Notes: generated by a model not told the origin, from the letters alone. A stretch of 44,609 bases of DNA from an uncultured bacterium (GCA_903921365.1 CAIXPS010000460.1:1-44609), one strand, 5' to 3'; numbered from the stretch's first letter, positions 7,303-17,136 are shown. A program made the numbers and translations.

Positions 7303-8598
7303 ATGTCTGACACACCCGTGCAAACCGTGTCTGAAATGATGCGCAAGGAAACCCGCGCCGAAGATCTGTATGTAAGCGCCAGTGAACGGCAGGTGTTGCG
7401 TCGCCTGGCCGAACGGGTGGCCGAACTGGCTGCGCGCCCGGTCGAGGCTCAAAAGCGCGACTTGTGGACAAGTCACAACATGTTGCAGCCCACCCGCCCG
7501 CTCATCTTCTGCGACCCGGAGAACGGCTGGAACGAGGTGATCACCCCCGGCCTGCTCACCTGCGAGGGACGGCTGGCGCGCGAGTGGGAGATGATGCTGC
7601 GCAAAGAGATGTTCTGGGGCGAGCAGATGCGCGATGATCGCGTGGTGCAGCCCTTCTTCGATGTGCGGCATGTGTATGCCGAGAGCGACTGGGGCATGCA
7701 CGAGACCAGGATCGGCGGCGAGCATGGCGGAGCATACACCTGGGAAGCGCCCTTGCAGAGCTACGACGACCTGCCGCGCCTGCGCTTTCCCACCATCACG
7801 ATCGACGAGGAAGCCACACAACGGGTGATGCGCATCGCACAAGAAACCTTCGGCGACGTGCTCACGGTGCGGCTTAAGACGTCGTGGTGGTGGTCTCTGG
7901 GGATGACATGGGCGCTGGTGAATCTGCGCGGGCTGTCGCAGATGATGTACGACATGATGGATTTCCCCGACCAGTTGCATCAAGTCATGGCTATACTGCG
8001 CGACGGCCACCTGGCCAAACTCGACTGGCTGGAACAACATGATCTGCTCAGCCTTAACAACGACGGCACTTATGTCGGATCGGGCGGGTTTGGCTGGACC
8101 AGGGAACTGCCACAGCCCGACTACGCCGGGCATGTCCGCCCCGGCGACATGTGGGGCTTTTTGGAAAGCCAGGAAACCGTCGGCGTATCAGCCGCGATGT
8201 TTGCGGAGTTCGTGTTTCCCTACCAGTTGCCCATTCTCGAACGCTTCGGGCTGAACTGCTACGGCTGCTGCGAGCCGCTGGACAAGCGCTGGCATGTGAT
8301 CGAACAGATTCCTCGGCTGCGGCGCGTCTCCGTGTCGGCGTGGGCCAACGTCAGCAACATGGCGGAGAAACTGAGCGACCGCTATGTCTTCTCGTGGAAG
8401 CCTAACCCCGCGCACCTGGCGATGGACTCGTTCGACGAAGACATGATCCGCAAGGACTTGCGCGAGGCGATGCACATCTGCCGGTCGCACAACTGCCACA
8501 TGGAAGTGATCATGAAGGATTGCCACACCATCCGCAACGATCCGCGCCGCGTGGTGCGCTGGGTGCAGATTGCGCGCGAGGAAGCGGAGGCGTCGTAA
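7303..8598 (+). CDS. Uroporphyrinogen decarboxylase-like / methyltransferase-like protein
   Basis: A 431-residue member of the UroD superfamily, which contains true HemE enzymes and corrinoid-linked methyltransferases. The N-terminus (YVSASERQVLRRLAERVAEL) and the long Trp-rich insert (KTSWWWSLGMTWALVNLRG) are unlike HemE; NCYGCCEPLDKRW carries clustered Cys residues that could bind zinc, as in MtaA/MtbA-type enzymes. Ribosome site AGAGGA precedes ATG 7303. It follows the glycosidase closely, so both probably serve one pathway for a plant-type or methylated glycoside; that link is inference, and no corrinoid protein is present nearby. It ends 1 bp from the convergent yihY-type gene. Confidence 0.75.
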   Translation: MSDTPVQTVSEMMRKETRAEDLYVSASERQVLRRLAERVAELAARPVEAQKRDLWTSHNMLQPTRPLIFCDPENGWNEVITPGLLTCEGRLAREWEMMLRKEMFWGEQMRDDRVVQPFFDVRHVYAESDWGMHETRIGGEHGGAYTWEAPLQSYDDLPRLRFPTITIDEEATQRVMRIAQETFGDVLTVRLKTSWWWSLGMTWALVNLRGLSQMMYDMMDFPDQLHQVMAILRDGHLAKLDWLEQHDLLSLNNDGTYVGSGGFGWTRELPQPDYAGHVRPGDMWGFLESQETVGVSAAMFAEFVFPYQLPILERFGLNCYGCCEPLDKRWHVIEQIPRLRRVSVSAWANVSNMAEKLSDRYVFSWKPNPAHLAMDSFDEDMIRKDLREAMHICRSHNCHMEVIMKDCHTIRNDPRRVVRWVQIAREEAEAS

Positions 8599-8599
8599 G

Positions 8600-9526
8600 T
8601 TACCGCAGTGCTTCCACAGGCTTTTCTGATTGCGCTCGCTCTTCCAGAGTTTTGATTGCTCCCTCCGGAGTGCGTGAGCCTTGCTTGCTGGCGTACACAT
8701 GCGTGAATTCTGCGCCAAACAAGAAAATAAGCGCGGAGTAGTTGACCCACAAAAGCAACGCTACAAGCGACCCGGCCGCTCCATAGGCTGACGTGGCGCT
8801 GCCAGCGCCCAGGTAAAGGCCGATCAACAGCCTGCCAATGCTAAAGAGGAACGATGTAACTGCTGCGCCAATCCATACATCGCTCCAACTCACAAAGGTA
8901 TTGGGCAACACTCTATAGACGATCGCAAATGCAACCGTGGCGATTGCGAATGACGCCACAAAGGTCAGGATTTCGATCACAGCGTAACCCATGGGTGAGG
9001 ACTGGCTGCTGATGACATTCCCAAAAGCAGACAGGAGCACGGTGATCAAGGAAGATGCAAGCAGCAGCACGCCAACCCCCAGCACCAGCAGGAAAGCAAC
9101 AAGCCGGTTCCTGAGCAAATCGAGGACGCTCGCGACGAGGTTTGTAGGCGGTTCGATATGCACCTCCCAGATGGTGTTCAAATCGGCCTGCAGTTCACCG
9201 AACAAGCCCGATGCGCCCATGATAATTGTCGCTATGCCGATCACAGACGCGATCAGGCCGGCGTTTGGTTTTGTCGTCGTTTCAATTAGTCCCAGAATCA
9301 CTTTGGCCGTCCCTTCCCCTAGATAGGCCTGGATCTGGGCATTGAGCTGAGTCTGCGCTGTCTGCGTTCCAAGGAAGAAGCCGGCTACGGCAACGGCAAC
9401 AACCAGCAGCGGCGCGAGTGAAAACAACGCGTAGTAACTGAGCGCCGCAGCCGCGCGACCGGCGCTGTGGCTTTGCCATTTGTTGTACGACCCTACAACT
9501 AACTCTCCAATCTGCTTAAGATTCAT
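8600..9526 (-). CDS. YihY/BrkB family inner-membrane protein
   Basis: A 308-residue polytopic membrane protein of the YihY family (historically tBN/'ribonuclease BN', also BrkB). The N-terminal signature SAGRAAAALSYYALFSLAPLL is characteristic. About six hydrophobic segments follow, including LLVVAVAVAGFFLG, VAFLLVLGVGVLLLASSL and VALLLWVNYSALIFLFGAEF, the last being the conserved C-terminal family motif. ATG 9526 is chosen over the frame start at 9610 because GGGGT lies just upstream and the longer form has a non-family N-terminus. The molecular function of the family is not settled. It is transcribed divergently from a small antitoxin-like gene. Confidence 0.88.
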   Translation of the reverse strand: MNLKQIGELVVGSYNKWQSHSAGRAAAALSYYALFSLAPLLVVAVAVAGFFLGTQTAQTQLNAQIQAYLGEGTAKVILGLIETTTKPNAGLIASVIGIATIIMGASGLFGELQADLNTIWEVHIEPPTNLVASVLDLLRNRLVAFLLVLGVGVLLLASSLITVLLSAFGNVISSQSSPMGYAVIEILTFVASFAIATVAFAIVYRVLPNTFVSWSDVWIGAAVTSFLFSIGRLLIGLYLGAGSATSAYGAAGSLVALLLWVNYSALIFLFGAEFTHVYASKQGSRTPEGAIKTLEERAQSEKPVEALR

Positions 9527-9574
9527 CAGTACCCCACTATACCCAGATGTTATACTCCGTTTTAGAGGATCGGC
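9527..9574. promoter_or_regulatory. Divergent promoter region between yihY-type gene and antitoxin
   Basis: On the plus strand TATACT (9551-9556) is a -10 box followed by a GAGGA ribosome site before ATG 9575. On the minus strand TATAGT (complement of 9536-9541) lies 9 bases before the yihY-type ATG. The two promoters overlap, so binding of the antitoxin here could affect both genes. Confidence 0.45.
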
Positions 9575-9802
9575 ATGCAACAGATCAATTTGACAGACGC
9601 AACTCAGCATCTTGCTGCCTTGATTGATGCTGCTTTACATGGTGAAGCAGTCTTCATAACGAGGAACGGCCAGGATGTTGTGCAACTGGTTCCTGTTACG
9701 TTGCCCAAACCACATCCACGATTCGGAAGCGCCAAAGGCCTGATTGTCGTTGCTGAAGACTTTGATGATCCCCTTGAAGACTTCAAAGAATACATGGGAT
9801 GA
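9575..9802 (+). CDS. Phd/YefM-type antitoxin without visible toxin
   Basis: A 75-residue protein with the prevent-host-death pattern: MQQINLTDATQHLAALIDAALHGEAVFITRNGQDVVQLVPV gives the DNA-binding fold, and the acidic tail AEDFDDPLEDFKEYMG is the toxin-wrapping segment usually paired with a PIN toxin. Here the next gene begins 29 bp downstream and is hypF; no toxin is seen on either strand. It is therefore an orphan antitoxin, either a remnant or a solitary regulator. The GAGGA sequence (9565-9569) supports the start. Confidence 0.82.
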   Translation: MQQINLTDATQHLAALIDAALHGEAVFITRNGQDVVQLVPVTLPKPHPRFGSAKGLIVVAEDFDDPLEDFKEYMG

Positions 9803-9831
9803 AACTGCTCCTGTGGTAATGTAACGGCCTG

Positions 9832-12243
9832 ATGGATCTCACACAACACCAGCGTCTGCGCGTCGTCATTCGCGGCGCCGTACAGGGCGTCGGGTTTCGC
9901 CCGTTTGTTTATCGCCTTGCCACCGAGATGGGTCTGCCCGGCTGGGTGATCAATTCGTCGCAGGGGGTCTTTATCGAGGTGGAGGGGCACAAACTACAAC
10001 TCGACGCCTTCCTGTTGCGCGTCGAACGCGAGAAGCCACCCCGCTCGTTCATCCAGAGCTTCGAATCGTCCTTCCTCGACCCGATCGGGTTTACGAAGTT
10101 TGAGATTCACCACAGCGAAGAGTCCGGCGTGAAGAGCGTGCTGGTGTTGCCCGACCTGGCGATCTGCCCCGACTGCCTGCGTGAGATAGTCGACCCGGCG
10201 AACCGGCGCTACCATTACCCGTTCACCAACTGCACCAACTGCGGGCCGCGCTATAGCATCATCGAGGGGCTGCCCTACGACCGCCCGAACACGAGCATGA
10301 AGGCGTTCCCGATGTGCGACGCCTGCCGCGCCGAATATGAGAATCCGCTCGACCGGCGCTTCCATGCCCAGCCCAACGCCTGCCCCGTCTGCGGCCCGCA
10401 CATCGAGTTGTGGGATCGCACAGGGATGGTGCTCGCGACGCACCATGACGCGCTTCTTCTGGCTGCCGACGCCCTCCGGGGCGGTCAGATCGTGGCAGTG
10501 AAAGGCATCGGCGGGTTTCACCTGATGGTCGACGCGCGGAATGACGCGGCGGTGCGGTTATTGCGCTCGCGCAAGCACCGCGTGGACAAGCCGTTCGCGC
10601 TGATGGTTCCATCAATAGCACAGGTCAAAACGTTGTGCGAGGTGTCGGAGTTCGAAGAACGGCTGCTGCTGTCACCGGAATCGCCGATTGTGTTGTTACG
10701 GCGGATTGGGCGACAGCAGGACATGGAGTATGCCCCTGCAATCTCGAATCTCGAATCCCCAATCTCTTCCGAAGTCGCACCTGGCACAAACCCCTCCCTG
10801 GGTCTGATGCTGCCCTACACGCCGCTGCACCATTTGTTGATGGCTGAGCTGGGATTTCCGGTCGTCGCGACCAGCGGCAACCTGTCCGACGAGCCGATCT
10901 GCATCGATGAGCACGAGGCGCTTGACCGGCTGGGTGACATCGCGGACGTCTTCCTGGTGCACAACCGCCCGATCGTGCGGCACGTGGATGATTCCATCGT
11001 TCGGATGGTGCTGGGGCGCGAGATGGTGTTGCGCCGCGCGCGTGGGTATGCCCCGCTACCGGTGAGTAGGGGCGCAGCATTGCCTGCAAAGCCTGGGATA
11101 ACCGAGACGTCATGGCAATGCTGCGCCCCTACGCTTGCTGTAGGCGCTCATCTGAAGAACAGCGTAGCCATCACTGTCGGCAACAACGTATTCATCAGTC
11201 AACACATCGGCGACCTGGAAACACCGCAGGCGTTCGACGCCTTTCAGCGCGTCATCACCGACCTGAGCGCGTTGTACGAGTTCCACCCCGCGGCAATCGC
11301 GTGCGACCTGCACCCCGATTACATGTCGACGCACTATGCGCGCCAGCGGGCGGCTCAAGCACAGATACCCGTGATCGCGGTGCAACACCACTTCGCGCAC
11401 GTCGTCGCGTGTATGGCCGAGAATGAGTTGATAGGAAAACCGGGACGCGTCCTCGGCGTGGCGTGGGACGGCACCGGTTATGGACTGGATGGGTCGATCT
11501 GGGGCGGCGAATTTCTGCTGATAGACGAAGGCTGCACAGGATTTACCCGCGCCGCGCACTTGTGCGCGTTCCGGCTGCCCGGCGGCGACCAGGCGGTGAA
11601 GGAACCGCGCCGCACCGCCTTCGCCCTGCTGTGCGAGATATTCGGCGACGACGTCGTCACGCACACCGATCTCGCGCCAGTCGCCGCGTTTTCGACCGTC
11701 GAGCGCAACGTGCTTCTCAAGATGATCCATGCGAGGCTGAATACCCCGCTGACTTCCAGCGCCGGACGTTTGTTCGACGCCGTCGCCGCGATTGTCGGCC
11801 TGCGCCAGCAGGTCACCTACGAGGGTCAGGCGGCGATGGAACTCGAATTCGTTGCGACGAGAACAGACAAAGTGTATCCAATCCCCAATCTCCAATCCCC
11901 AATCTCCAATCTCTCTGTGGATTGGGAACCAATGATTCACGCCATCATCGCCGATATTCGACAGGGAACGCCGGTCGGGCTCATCTCAGGGACTTTTCAT
12001 AACACGCTGGCCGAGATGATCGTCGCCGTGGCTCGGCGGGTGGGCGAACAGCGCGTTGTGTTGAGCGGGGGTGTGTTTCAGAACTGCCTGCTGCTGGAGC
12101 AGACGGTCACGCGACTCACTGTGGCCGGGTTTCACCCATACTGGCATCAGCGCGTCCCGCCCAATGATGGCGGCATCGCGCTCGGTCAGGCGGTTGCGGC
12201 GCTGGCCAAGGCGCCAAAAGTGCCAATCGTCAGGGCGAAATAA
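9832..12243 (+). CDS. hypF: HypF carbamoyltransferase, with three repeat-derived insertions
   Basis: HypF makes the thiocarbamate on HypE from carbamoyl phosphate, the source of the CN ligands of the [NiFe] site. Domains in order: acylphosphatase (about 8-95, RGAVQGVGFRPFVYRLA), two zinc fingers (about 113-190, CPDC, CTNCGPRYS, CDAC, CPVCGP), YrdC-like (about 205-400, VAVKGIGGFHLMVDA) and a Kae1-like C-terminal domain (about 440-800, HHFAHVVACMAE, WDGTGYGLDG, VVLSGGVFQN). The 803 residues exceed the family norm because of repeat-encoded peptides at about 303-315 (AATCTC repeat), 412-434 (19-bp-stem palindrome) and 683-696 (AATCTC repeat). All three keep frame, and core motifs are intact, so the enzyme is probably active. 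Confidence 0.96.
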   Translation: MDLTQHQRLRVVIRGAVQGVGFRPFVYRLATEMGLPGWVINSSQGVFIEVEGHKLQLDAFLLRVEREKPPRSFIQSFESSFLDPIGFTKFEIHHSEESGVKSVLVLPDLAICPDCLREIVDPANRRYHYPFTNCTNCGPRYSIIEGLPYDRPNTSMKAFPMCDACRAEYENPLDRRFHAQPNACPVCGPHIELWDRTGMVLATHHDALLLAADALRGGQIVAVKGIGGFHLMVDARNDAAVRLLRSRKHRVDKPFALMVPSIAQVKTLCEVSEFEERLLLSPESPIVLLRRIGRQQDMEYAPAISNLESPISSEVAPGTNPSLGLMLPYTPLHHLLMAELGFPVVATSGNLSDEPICIDEHEALDRLGDIADVFLVHNRPIVRHVDDSIVRMVLGREMVLRRARGYAPLPVSRGAALPAKPGITETSWQCCAPTLAVGAHLKNSVAITVGNNVFISQHIGDLETPQAFDAFQRVITDLSALYEFHPAAIACDLHPDYMSTHYARQRAAQAQIPVIAVQHHFAHVVACMAENELIGKPGRVLGVAWDGTGYGLDGSIWGGEFLLIDEGCTGFTRAAHLCAFRLPGGDQAVKEPRRTAFALLCEIFGDDVVTHTDLAPVAAFSTVERNVLLKMIHARLNTPLTSSAGRLFDAVAAIVGLRQQVTYEGQAAMELEFVATRTDKVYPIPNLQSPISNLSVDWEPMIHAIIADIRQGTPVGLISGTFHNTLAEMIVAVARRVGEQRVVLSGGVFQNCLLLEQTVTRLTVAGFHPYWHQRVPPNDGGIALGQAVAALAKAPKVPIVRAK
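10740..10767. repeat. AATCTC-type microrepeat inside hypF
   Basis: Tandem AATCTCGAATCTCGAATC words, continuing into CCCAATCTCT, encode the non-family peptide AISNLESPIS in the YrdC-like domain. This is the reverse-complement relative of GGAGATTAGAGA. Confidence 0.8.
11066..11132. repeat. Palindromic element inserted in frame in hypF
   Basis: GTAGGGGCGCAGCATTGCC (11066-11084) is the exact reverse complement of 11114-11132. The element encodes roughly SRGAALPAKPGITETSWQCCAPTLA, between the conserved GYAPLPV and the start of the Kae1-like domain (GAHLKNSVAI). A degenerate copy lies between genes at 1564-1627. Confidence 0.88.
11878..11917. repeat. CCAATCTCCAATC microrepeat inside hypF
   Basis: Four to five tandem CCAATC(T/C)C words encode IPNLQSPISNL in the C-terminal domain of HypF, in frame, just before the normally aligned DWEPMIHAIIADI. 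Confidence 0.8.
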
Positions 12244-12255
12244 CGCGCATCCACA

Positions 12256-12285
12256 TTAACTTTATTTGTGCGCGGGTGCTACACT
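12256..12285 (+). promoter_or_regulatory. Candidate promoter of hypC-hypD
   Basis: TTAACT (12256-12261), an 18-bp spacer and TACACT (12280-12285) precede an AAGGAG ribosome site (12295-12300) and the hypC ATG at 12309. It suggests hypCD can be transcribed independently of hypF, which ends 65 bp upstream. Confidence 0.45.
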
Positions 12286-12308
12286 TAAATTGACAAGGAG
12301 AACAAGCG

Positions 12309-12603
12309 ATGTGTTTAGCGGTTCCGGGAAGAGTAATGACGGTCAGCGGCGATGAGCCCCTCACGCGAGTTGGCAAGGTGAACTTCGGCGGCATCATCAA
12401 GGATATCAACTTTGCCTATGTGCCGGATGTCAAGGTCGGCGAATATGTCATCGTGCATGTCGGTTTTGCCCTGAACACGGTGGATGAGGCGGAGGCCAAC
12501 CTGGTGTTCGGGTATCTGAAAGAGATGGGCGAACTGGCGGATCTGGAAGAATCCGACACCTCGTCGCAGGAGAACTTGACCCTCATTCCGACACGTGTGC
12601 CCG

Positions 12604-12617
<14 letters not shown>
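12309..12617 (+). CDS. hypC: HypC, hydrogenase maturation chaperone
   Basis: HypC is the small chaperone that carries the Fe(CN)2CO unit with HypD and hands it to the hydrogenase large subunit. The 102-residue protein starts MCLAVPGRV, with the essential Cys2, followed by an OB-fold ending [17 protein letters not shown]. The C-terminal tail beyond about residue 75 is longer than in short HypCs but within range. A strong AAGGAG precedes the start. The last 14 bases overlap hypD, indicating translational coupling. Confidence 0.95.
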
Positions 12618-13689
<1,072 letters not shown>

Positions 13690-13695
13690 AGGCGG

Positions 13696-14823
13696 ATGAA
13701 AGTAGCTCTCATCGGCACGCGCGGCATCCCCGCCTCCTACTCCGGCTTCGAGACCTGCGCCGAAAACCTGGGCGCGCGGCTTGTTGTGCGCGGGCATGCC
13801 GTCACGGTTTACAACCGCGCGCACCACATCCCCTATCGCGAATCGGTCTATAAAGGGATGCGGCTGGTGCGGGTTCGCGGCGTCGCCACCAAGCACCTCG
13901 ACACGATCACCCATACGACGCTATCGATGTTGCACGCATTGACGCAGAACTATGATGCGATGGTCGTGTTTATTGCGGGTAATGCGCCGCTTTGTGTGAT
14001 CCCGCGACTGTTCAGCCGCGCGCGCGTAGTCTTGAACGTCGATGGACTGGACTGGAAGCGCAAGAAGTGGGGCGGCGCGGCGCGCGGGTACCTGCGCTGG
14101 TCAGAGCAGGCGGCGCATCACGTCGCTCATGTTGTCGTCACAGATTCGCGCCGCGTGCAGGAATACTATCGCCGCGAGCACAAGGTGGAAACAGTCTTTA
14201 TTCCCTATGGGGCGGATGTCGCGGCGCGCCCGCCTGGCAATGTGCTGAGCCGGTTTGGCCTCGCACCGCGCAAATACGTGCTGTTTGTCGGCCGGCTGGT
14301 TCCTGAGAACTGCGCCCATCACCTGGTGGATGCCTGGTCGGCCATCCAGCGCTTCGCCGCGCAGACGGGTGACGACATGAAGTGCGTAATTGTCGGCGAC
14401 GCGCCGTATGCCGCCAGTTATATTGAATCCCTTAAGGCGCGCGCGGGGTCAAACCCGTCCATCGTGTTTACCGGCTACCAATTTGGCGACGCCTATGCCG
14501 AGTTGACGAGTAACGCATTGCTGTTCGCAGAAACATCCGAGGTCGGCGGCACGCACCCGGCGCTTGTGGAGGCGATGTCGATGGGGAACTGCGTCGTAGT
14601 GAACGACACCGCCGAGAACGCCGAAACCATCGGTGATGCGGGGTTTGCCTATCGCGGCGACATCGGCGCGGCGGCGCTGGCCGAGACAATCACTTCTTTG
14701 CTGCGCCAGCCGCAACTTATCGCGTCGTATCGCGCGCGCGCGCAGGCATACGCTAGCGCAAACTACTCATGGGATCGCGTTACCGACCAGTACGAGCGCT
14801 TATTGCGTGGTTCCGCCAGCTGA
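13696..14823 (+). CDS. Glycosyltransferase with DUF1972 N-terminal domain (GT4-type)
   Basis: A 375-residue GT-B glycosyltransferase for a surface polysaccharide. The N-terminal IGTRGIPASYSGFET is the signature of the DUF1972 rhamnosyl/mannosyl-type transferases. The C-terminal nucleotide-sugar domain has GRLVPENCAHHLVDAW, FTGYQFGDAY and the E-x7-E-like segment TSEVGGTHPALVEAMSMG. It follows hypD by 6 bp with no visible promoter, so it may be co-transcribed with hyp genes by accident of position. It converges with a sugar transferase on the opposite strand, 18 bp away. Confidence 0.88.
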   Translation: MKVALIGTRGIPASYSGFETCAENLGARLVVRGHAVTVYNRAHHIPYRESVYKGMRLVRVRGVATKHLDTITHTTLSMLHALTQNYDAMVVFIAGNAPLCVIPRLFSRARVVLNVDGLDWKRKKWGGAARGYLRWSEQAAHHVAHVVVTDSRRVQEYYRREHKVETVFIPYGADVAARPPGNVLSRFGLAPRKYVLFVGRLVPENCAHHLVDAWSAIQRFAAQTGDDMKCVIVGDAPYAASYIESLKARAGSNPSIVFTGYQFGDAYAELTSNALLFAETSEVGGTHPALVEAMSMGNCVVVNDTAENAETIGDAGFAYRGDIGAAALAETITSLLRQPQLIASYRARAQAYASANYSWDRVTDQYERLLRGSAS

Positions 14824-14841
14824 TCGCGGCTGCTACGCGCG

Positions 14842-16320
14842 TCAATAAGCCCCTTTGCCGCTCAGAACCACGGGTATCGTCCGCAACAGAATGACGACAT
14901 CCAGCCACAGCGAGTAATTGCGGATGTAATACAAATCATCCTCGACGTTGAGGTGCATTGGCCGGTCACTGCGCCCGCGAATCTGCCACCAGCCGGTCAT
15001 TCCCGGCGGCGCGGCGAAGCGATGGCGCTGCCACGATTCATAGCGATCCACCAGCCACGGCAGCTCTGGCCGCGGCCCAACCAGGCTCATCTCGCCGCGC
15101 AACACATTCACCAATTGCGGCAACTCATCCAGGCTATAACGCCGCAGCACCCGTCCGGCCCGCGTTACCCGCGGATCATCCGGTCGCTTGTGCAACCCAG
15201 AGGGATTGAAGACTGGATACTGGAGATTCTTCTCCTCCCCCTCTCCTCCGCTCCTCCTCTCCTCCGCTCCTCCTCCCTGCGCCATCGTTCTGAACTTCAG
15301 CATCTCAAAGGGCTGGGCGTATTCGCCGATGCGCTTCTGCCGGATGATGACCGGGCCGGGGGAGTCGAGCCTGACGATCAGGGCAACCAGCGCCATAGCG
15401 GGCGCGGCACAAATGAGCAGGAGGCTTGACAGCACGATGTCCATCAGCCGCTTGACAGTGCGCGCAGGCCCGTTCAAGGGCGATTCGTGCAGGCGCAGGA
15501 GCGGCACACCGTTGACATCGTCCACACGTGTGTGGAACCACGACAGGTCGAGCACATCAGGCACCAGGCTGACCTGCACGGAGGCCGGCAGCCTCTCCAG
15601 TTCCGTGATCAACGCCAGCATTCGGCTGTAGTTATCGCGCGGCAGCGCCAGCACGATCTCGCAGATGCGCTCACGCTGGATGACCTCGATGGCCATGTCC
15701 AGTGTCCCGATTACGCACAGACCATCGATCACTTGATTCTGCTTGGTCGCATCATCGTCGAGGAAACCGACGACCTGTATGCCGCTTGGTCGCCCGCCAG
15801 CAGCGACGAGTTGCGCCGCGAGAGATCGTCCCGCCGGCCCGCTACCTGCGATCAGGATGCGCCACAGGTCGCGGTCTTTGGCCGCCGCGCGCCACGATTC
15901 CATTCGCGTTCGCACTGCGCGCACTGCAATCAACAGGATCAGGTCGAGTGCGCCGAAGTAGACGAATTGCAGGCGCGATATCTGGCGAAAAGTCATATAC
16001 AGAATGCCCGCGAGGATGAACAATGCCACGAGCACCGCCAGCGTCACCGTGCCCCACTCATCGCGCAGGCGCACCCAGCGCCGCGTGTACAGGCCAAACT
16101 GCGCAAATGCGGCCAGCCAGATCATCGCTGTCAGCGCATAGACGACCCAGTTGACGCGCACTGTGGGTTCATTCAAATCCTTACCAAAGGGCAACGCCAG
16201 CCGTATCTCGCTGGACAGGAACATCGCCAGCAACGTCAATGCCACATCAATGCCCGCGCCCAGCAGGACGTGGTTGGTTCGCACAGGAACGGAGCGCATG
16301 TATTCACCAGTCGCTTTCAT
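14842..16320 (-). CDS. Polyprenyl-phosphate sugar-1-phosphate transferase (WcaJ/exopolysaccharide type)
   Basis: This enzyme transfers a sugar-1-phosphate to undecaprenyl phosphate, starting a repeat unit of exopolysaccharide. The 492-residue protein has four or five N-terminal membrane segments (LLGAGIDVALTLLAMFL, VVYALTAMIWLAAFAQFGLY, LAVLVALFILAGILY), a CoA-binding-like Rossmann segment (ILIAGSGPAGRSLAAQL), then the bacterial sugar transferase domain: KRLMDIVLSSLLLI, EMLKFRTMAQ, YSLDELPQLVNVLRGEMSLVGPRPE, PGMTGWWQIRGRS. A repeat-encoded insertion (about residues 346-371, GGGAEERRSGGEGEEKN) lies inside the catalytic domain after KFRTM. It is last in a minus-strand operon. Confidence 0.92.
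   Translation of the reverse strand: MKATGEYMRSVPVRTNHVLLGAGIDVALTLLAMFLSSEIRLALPFGKDLNEPTVRVNWVVYALTAMIWLAAFAQFGLYTRRWVRLRDEWGTVTLAVLVALFILAGILYMTFRQISRLQFVYFGALDLILLIAVRAVRTRMESWRAAAKDRDLWRILIAGSGPAGRSLAAQLVAAGGRPSGIQVVGFLDDDATKQNQVIDGLCVIGTLDMAIEVIQRERICEIVLALPRDNYSRMLALITELERLPASVQVSLVPDVLDLSWFHTRVDDVNGVPLLRLHESPLNGPARTVKRLMDIVLSSLLLICAAPAMALVALIVRLDSPGPVIIRQKRIGEYAQPFEMLKFRTMAQGGGAEERRSGGEGEEKNLQYPVFNPSGLHKRPDDPRVTRAGRVLRRYSLDELPQLVNVLRGEMSLVGPRPELPWLVDRYESWQRHRFAAPPGMTGWWQIRGRSDRPMHLNVEDDLYYIRNYSLWLDVVILLRTIPVVLSGKGAY
15209..15283. repeat. CT-rich tract with AGACTGGATACTGGAGATT word, inside sugar transferase
   Basis: The plus strand carries CTCCTCCCCCTCTCCTCCGC-like runs preceded by GAAGACTGGATACTGGAGA, a relative of the word upstream of hypB. 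It encodes the Glu/Gly/Arg-rich insertion in the minus-strand gene. Confidence 0.75.
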
Positions 16321-16351
16321 CGTAGCTTTGCATCCTTCAGGGCTGGGCTGC

Positions 16352-17136
16352 TCATGAACTCGCGCTGCTGTAGTGCCGCAACGCTACCCGCCACAGGCTG
16401 ACACTGAACGCCAGGAGAACGGCGGCAACTACCCAGCCATACAACACGAACTGCGGCGTCAGTCTGCCGAGTAATACTTCCGCCGGGACGGTGGTGATGA
16501 ACGCGATCGGCACGATGAAGGTGATAATGCCGCGCACGGGTTCGGGGAACGCATCCGCCGGATAGCGTCCGGCTTCGAGGAAGCCGACGATGAACTCGTC
16601 AATATTGCTGATGTCTACCAACCAGAACGAGAGCGTGCCGAGAATCGTCATGGCCGAGTAAAGCAGAATGCAGCCGCCCGCACACAGGAATATAAAGAGC
16701 AGGCACTGCCCGAGATCGGGCGTCGCGCCAACCCGGATCAGCCCATAAGCCAGGATGACGACGCCTACGAGTATGCCGGTGACCTTCTGGAAACGATACT
16801 CGCGCAGTGTGGCATACACCTGCGAGTCAAGCGGTTTGGTCAGCACAAAGTCCATGCTGCCCGTGCGAATGTGTTCGACCACGGCGTCGATGTTCGGGCG
16901 CACGGCCATATCGACAAAGCCGCCAGCCAGGAAGTACAACCCGATGACGACCAGCGCCTCGTTAAACGTCCACCCGCCAATGACAGGTCGATGGTTATAG
17001 AACAGCACCGCCCCGCCCACCGACCATGCCGCATCCATGATCGACATGAACAGCAAGCCAACAAAGTTGATGCGGTACTCCATCTCCACCTGCAGGCTGT
17101 TTTTGATGAACAGGTCGATGAGCGCCAGATAACGCC

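Noticed and set aside
15487-16401. Plus-strand open frame of 304 codons across the sugar transferase
   Set aside because: Antisense to a well-conserved enzyme; composition (Gln/His/Arg-rich) is that of a shadow frame.
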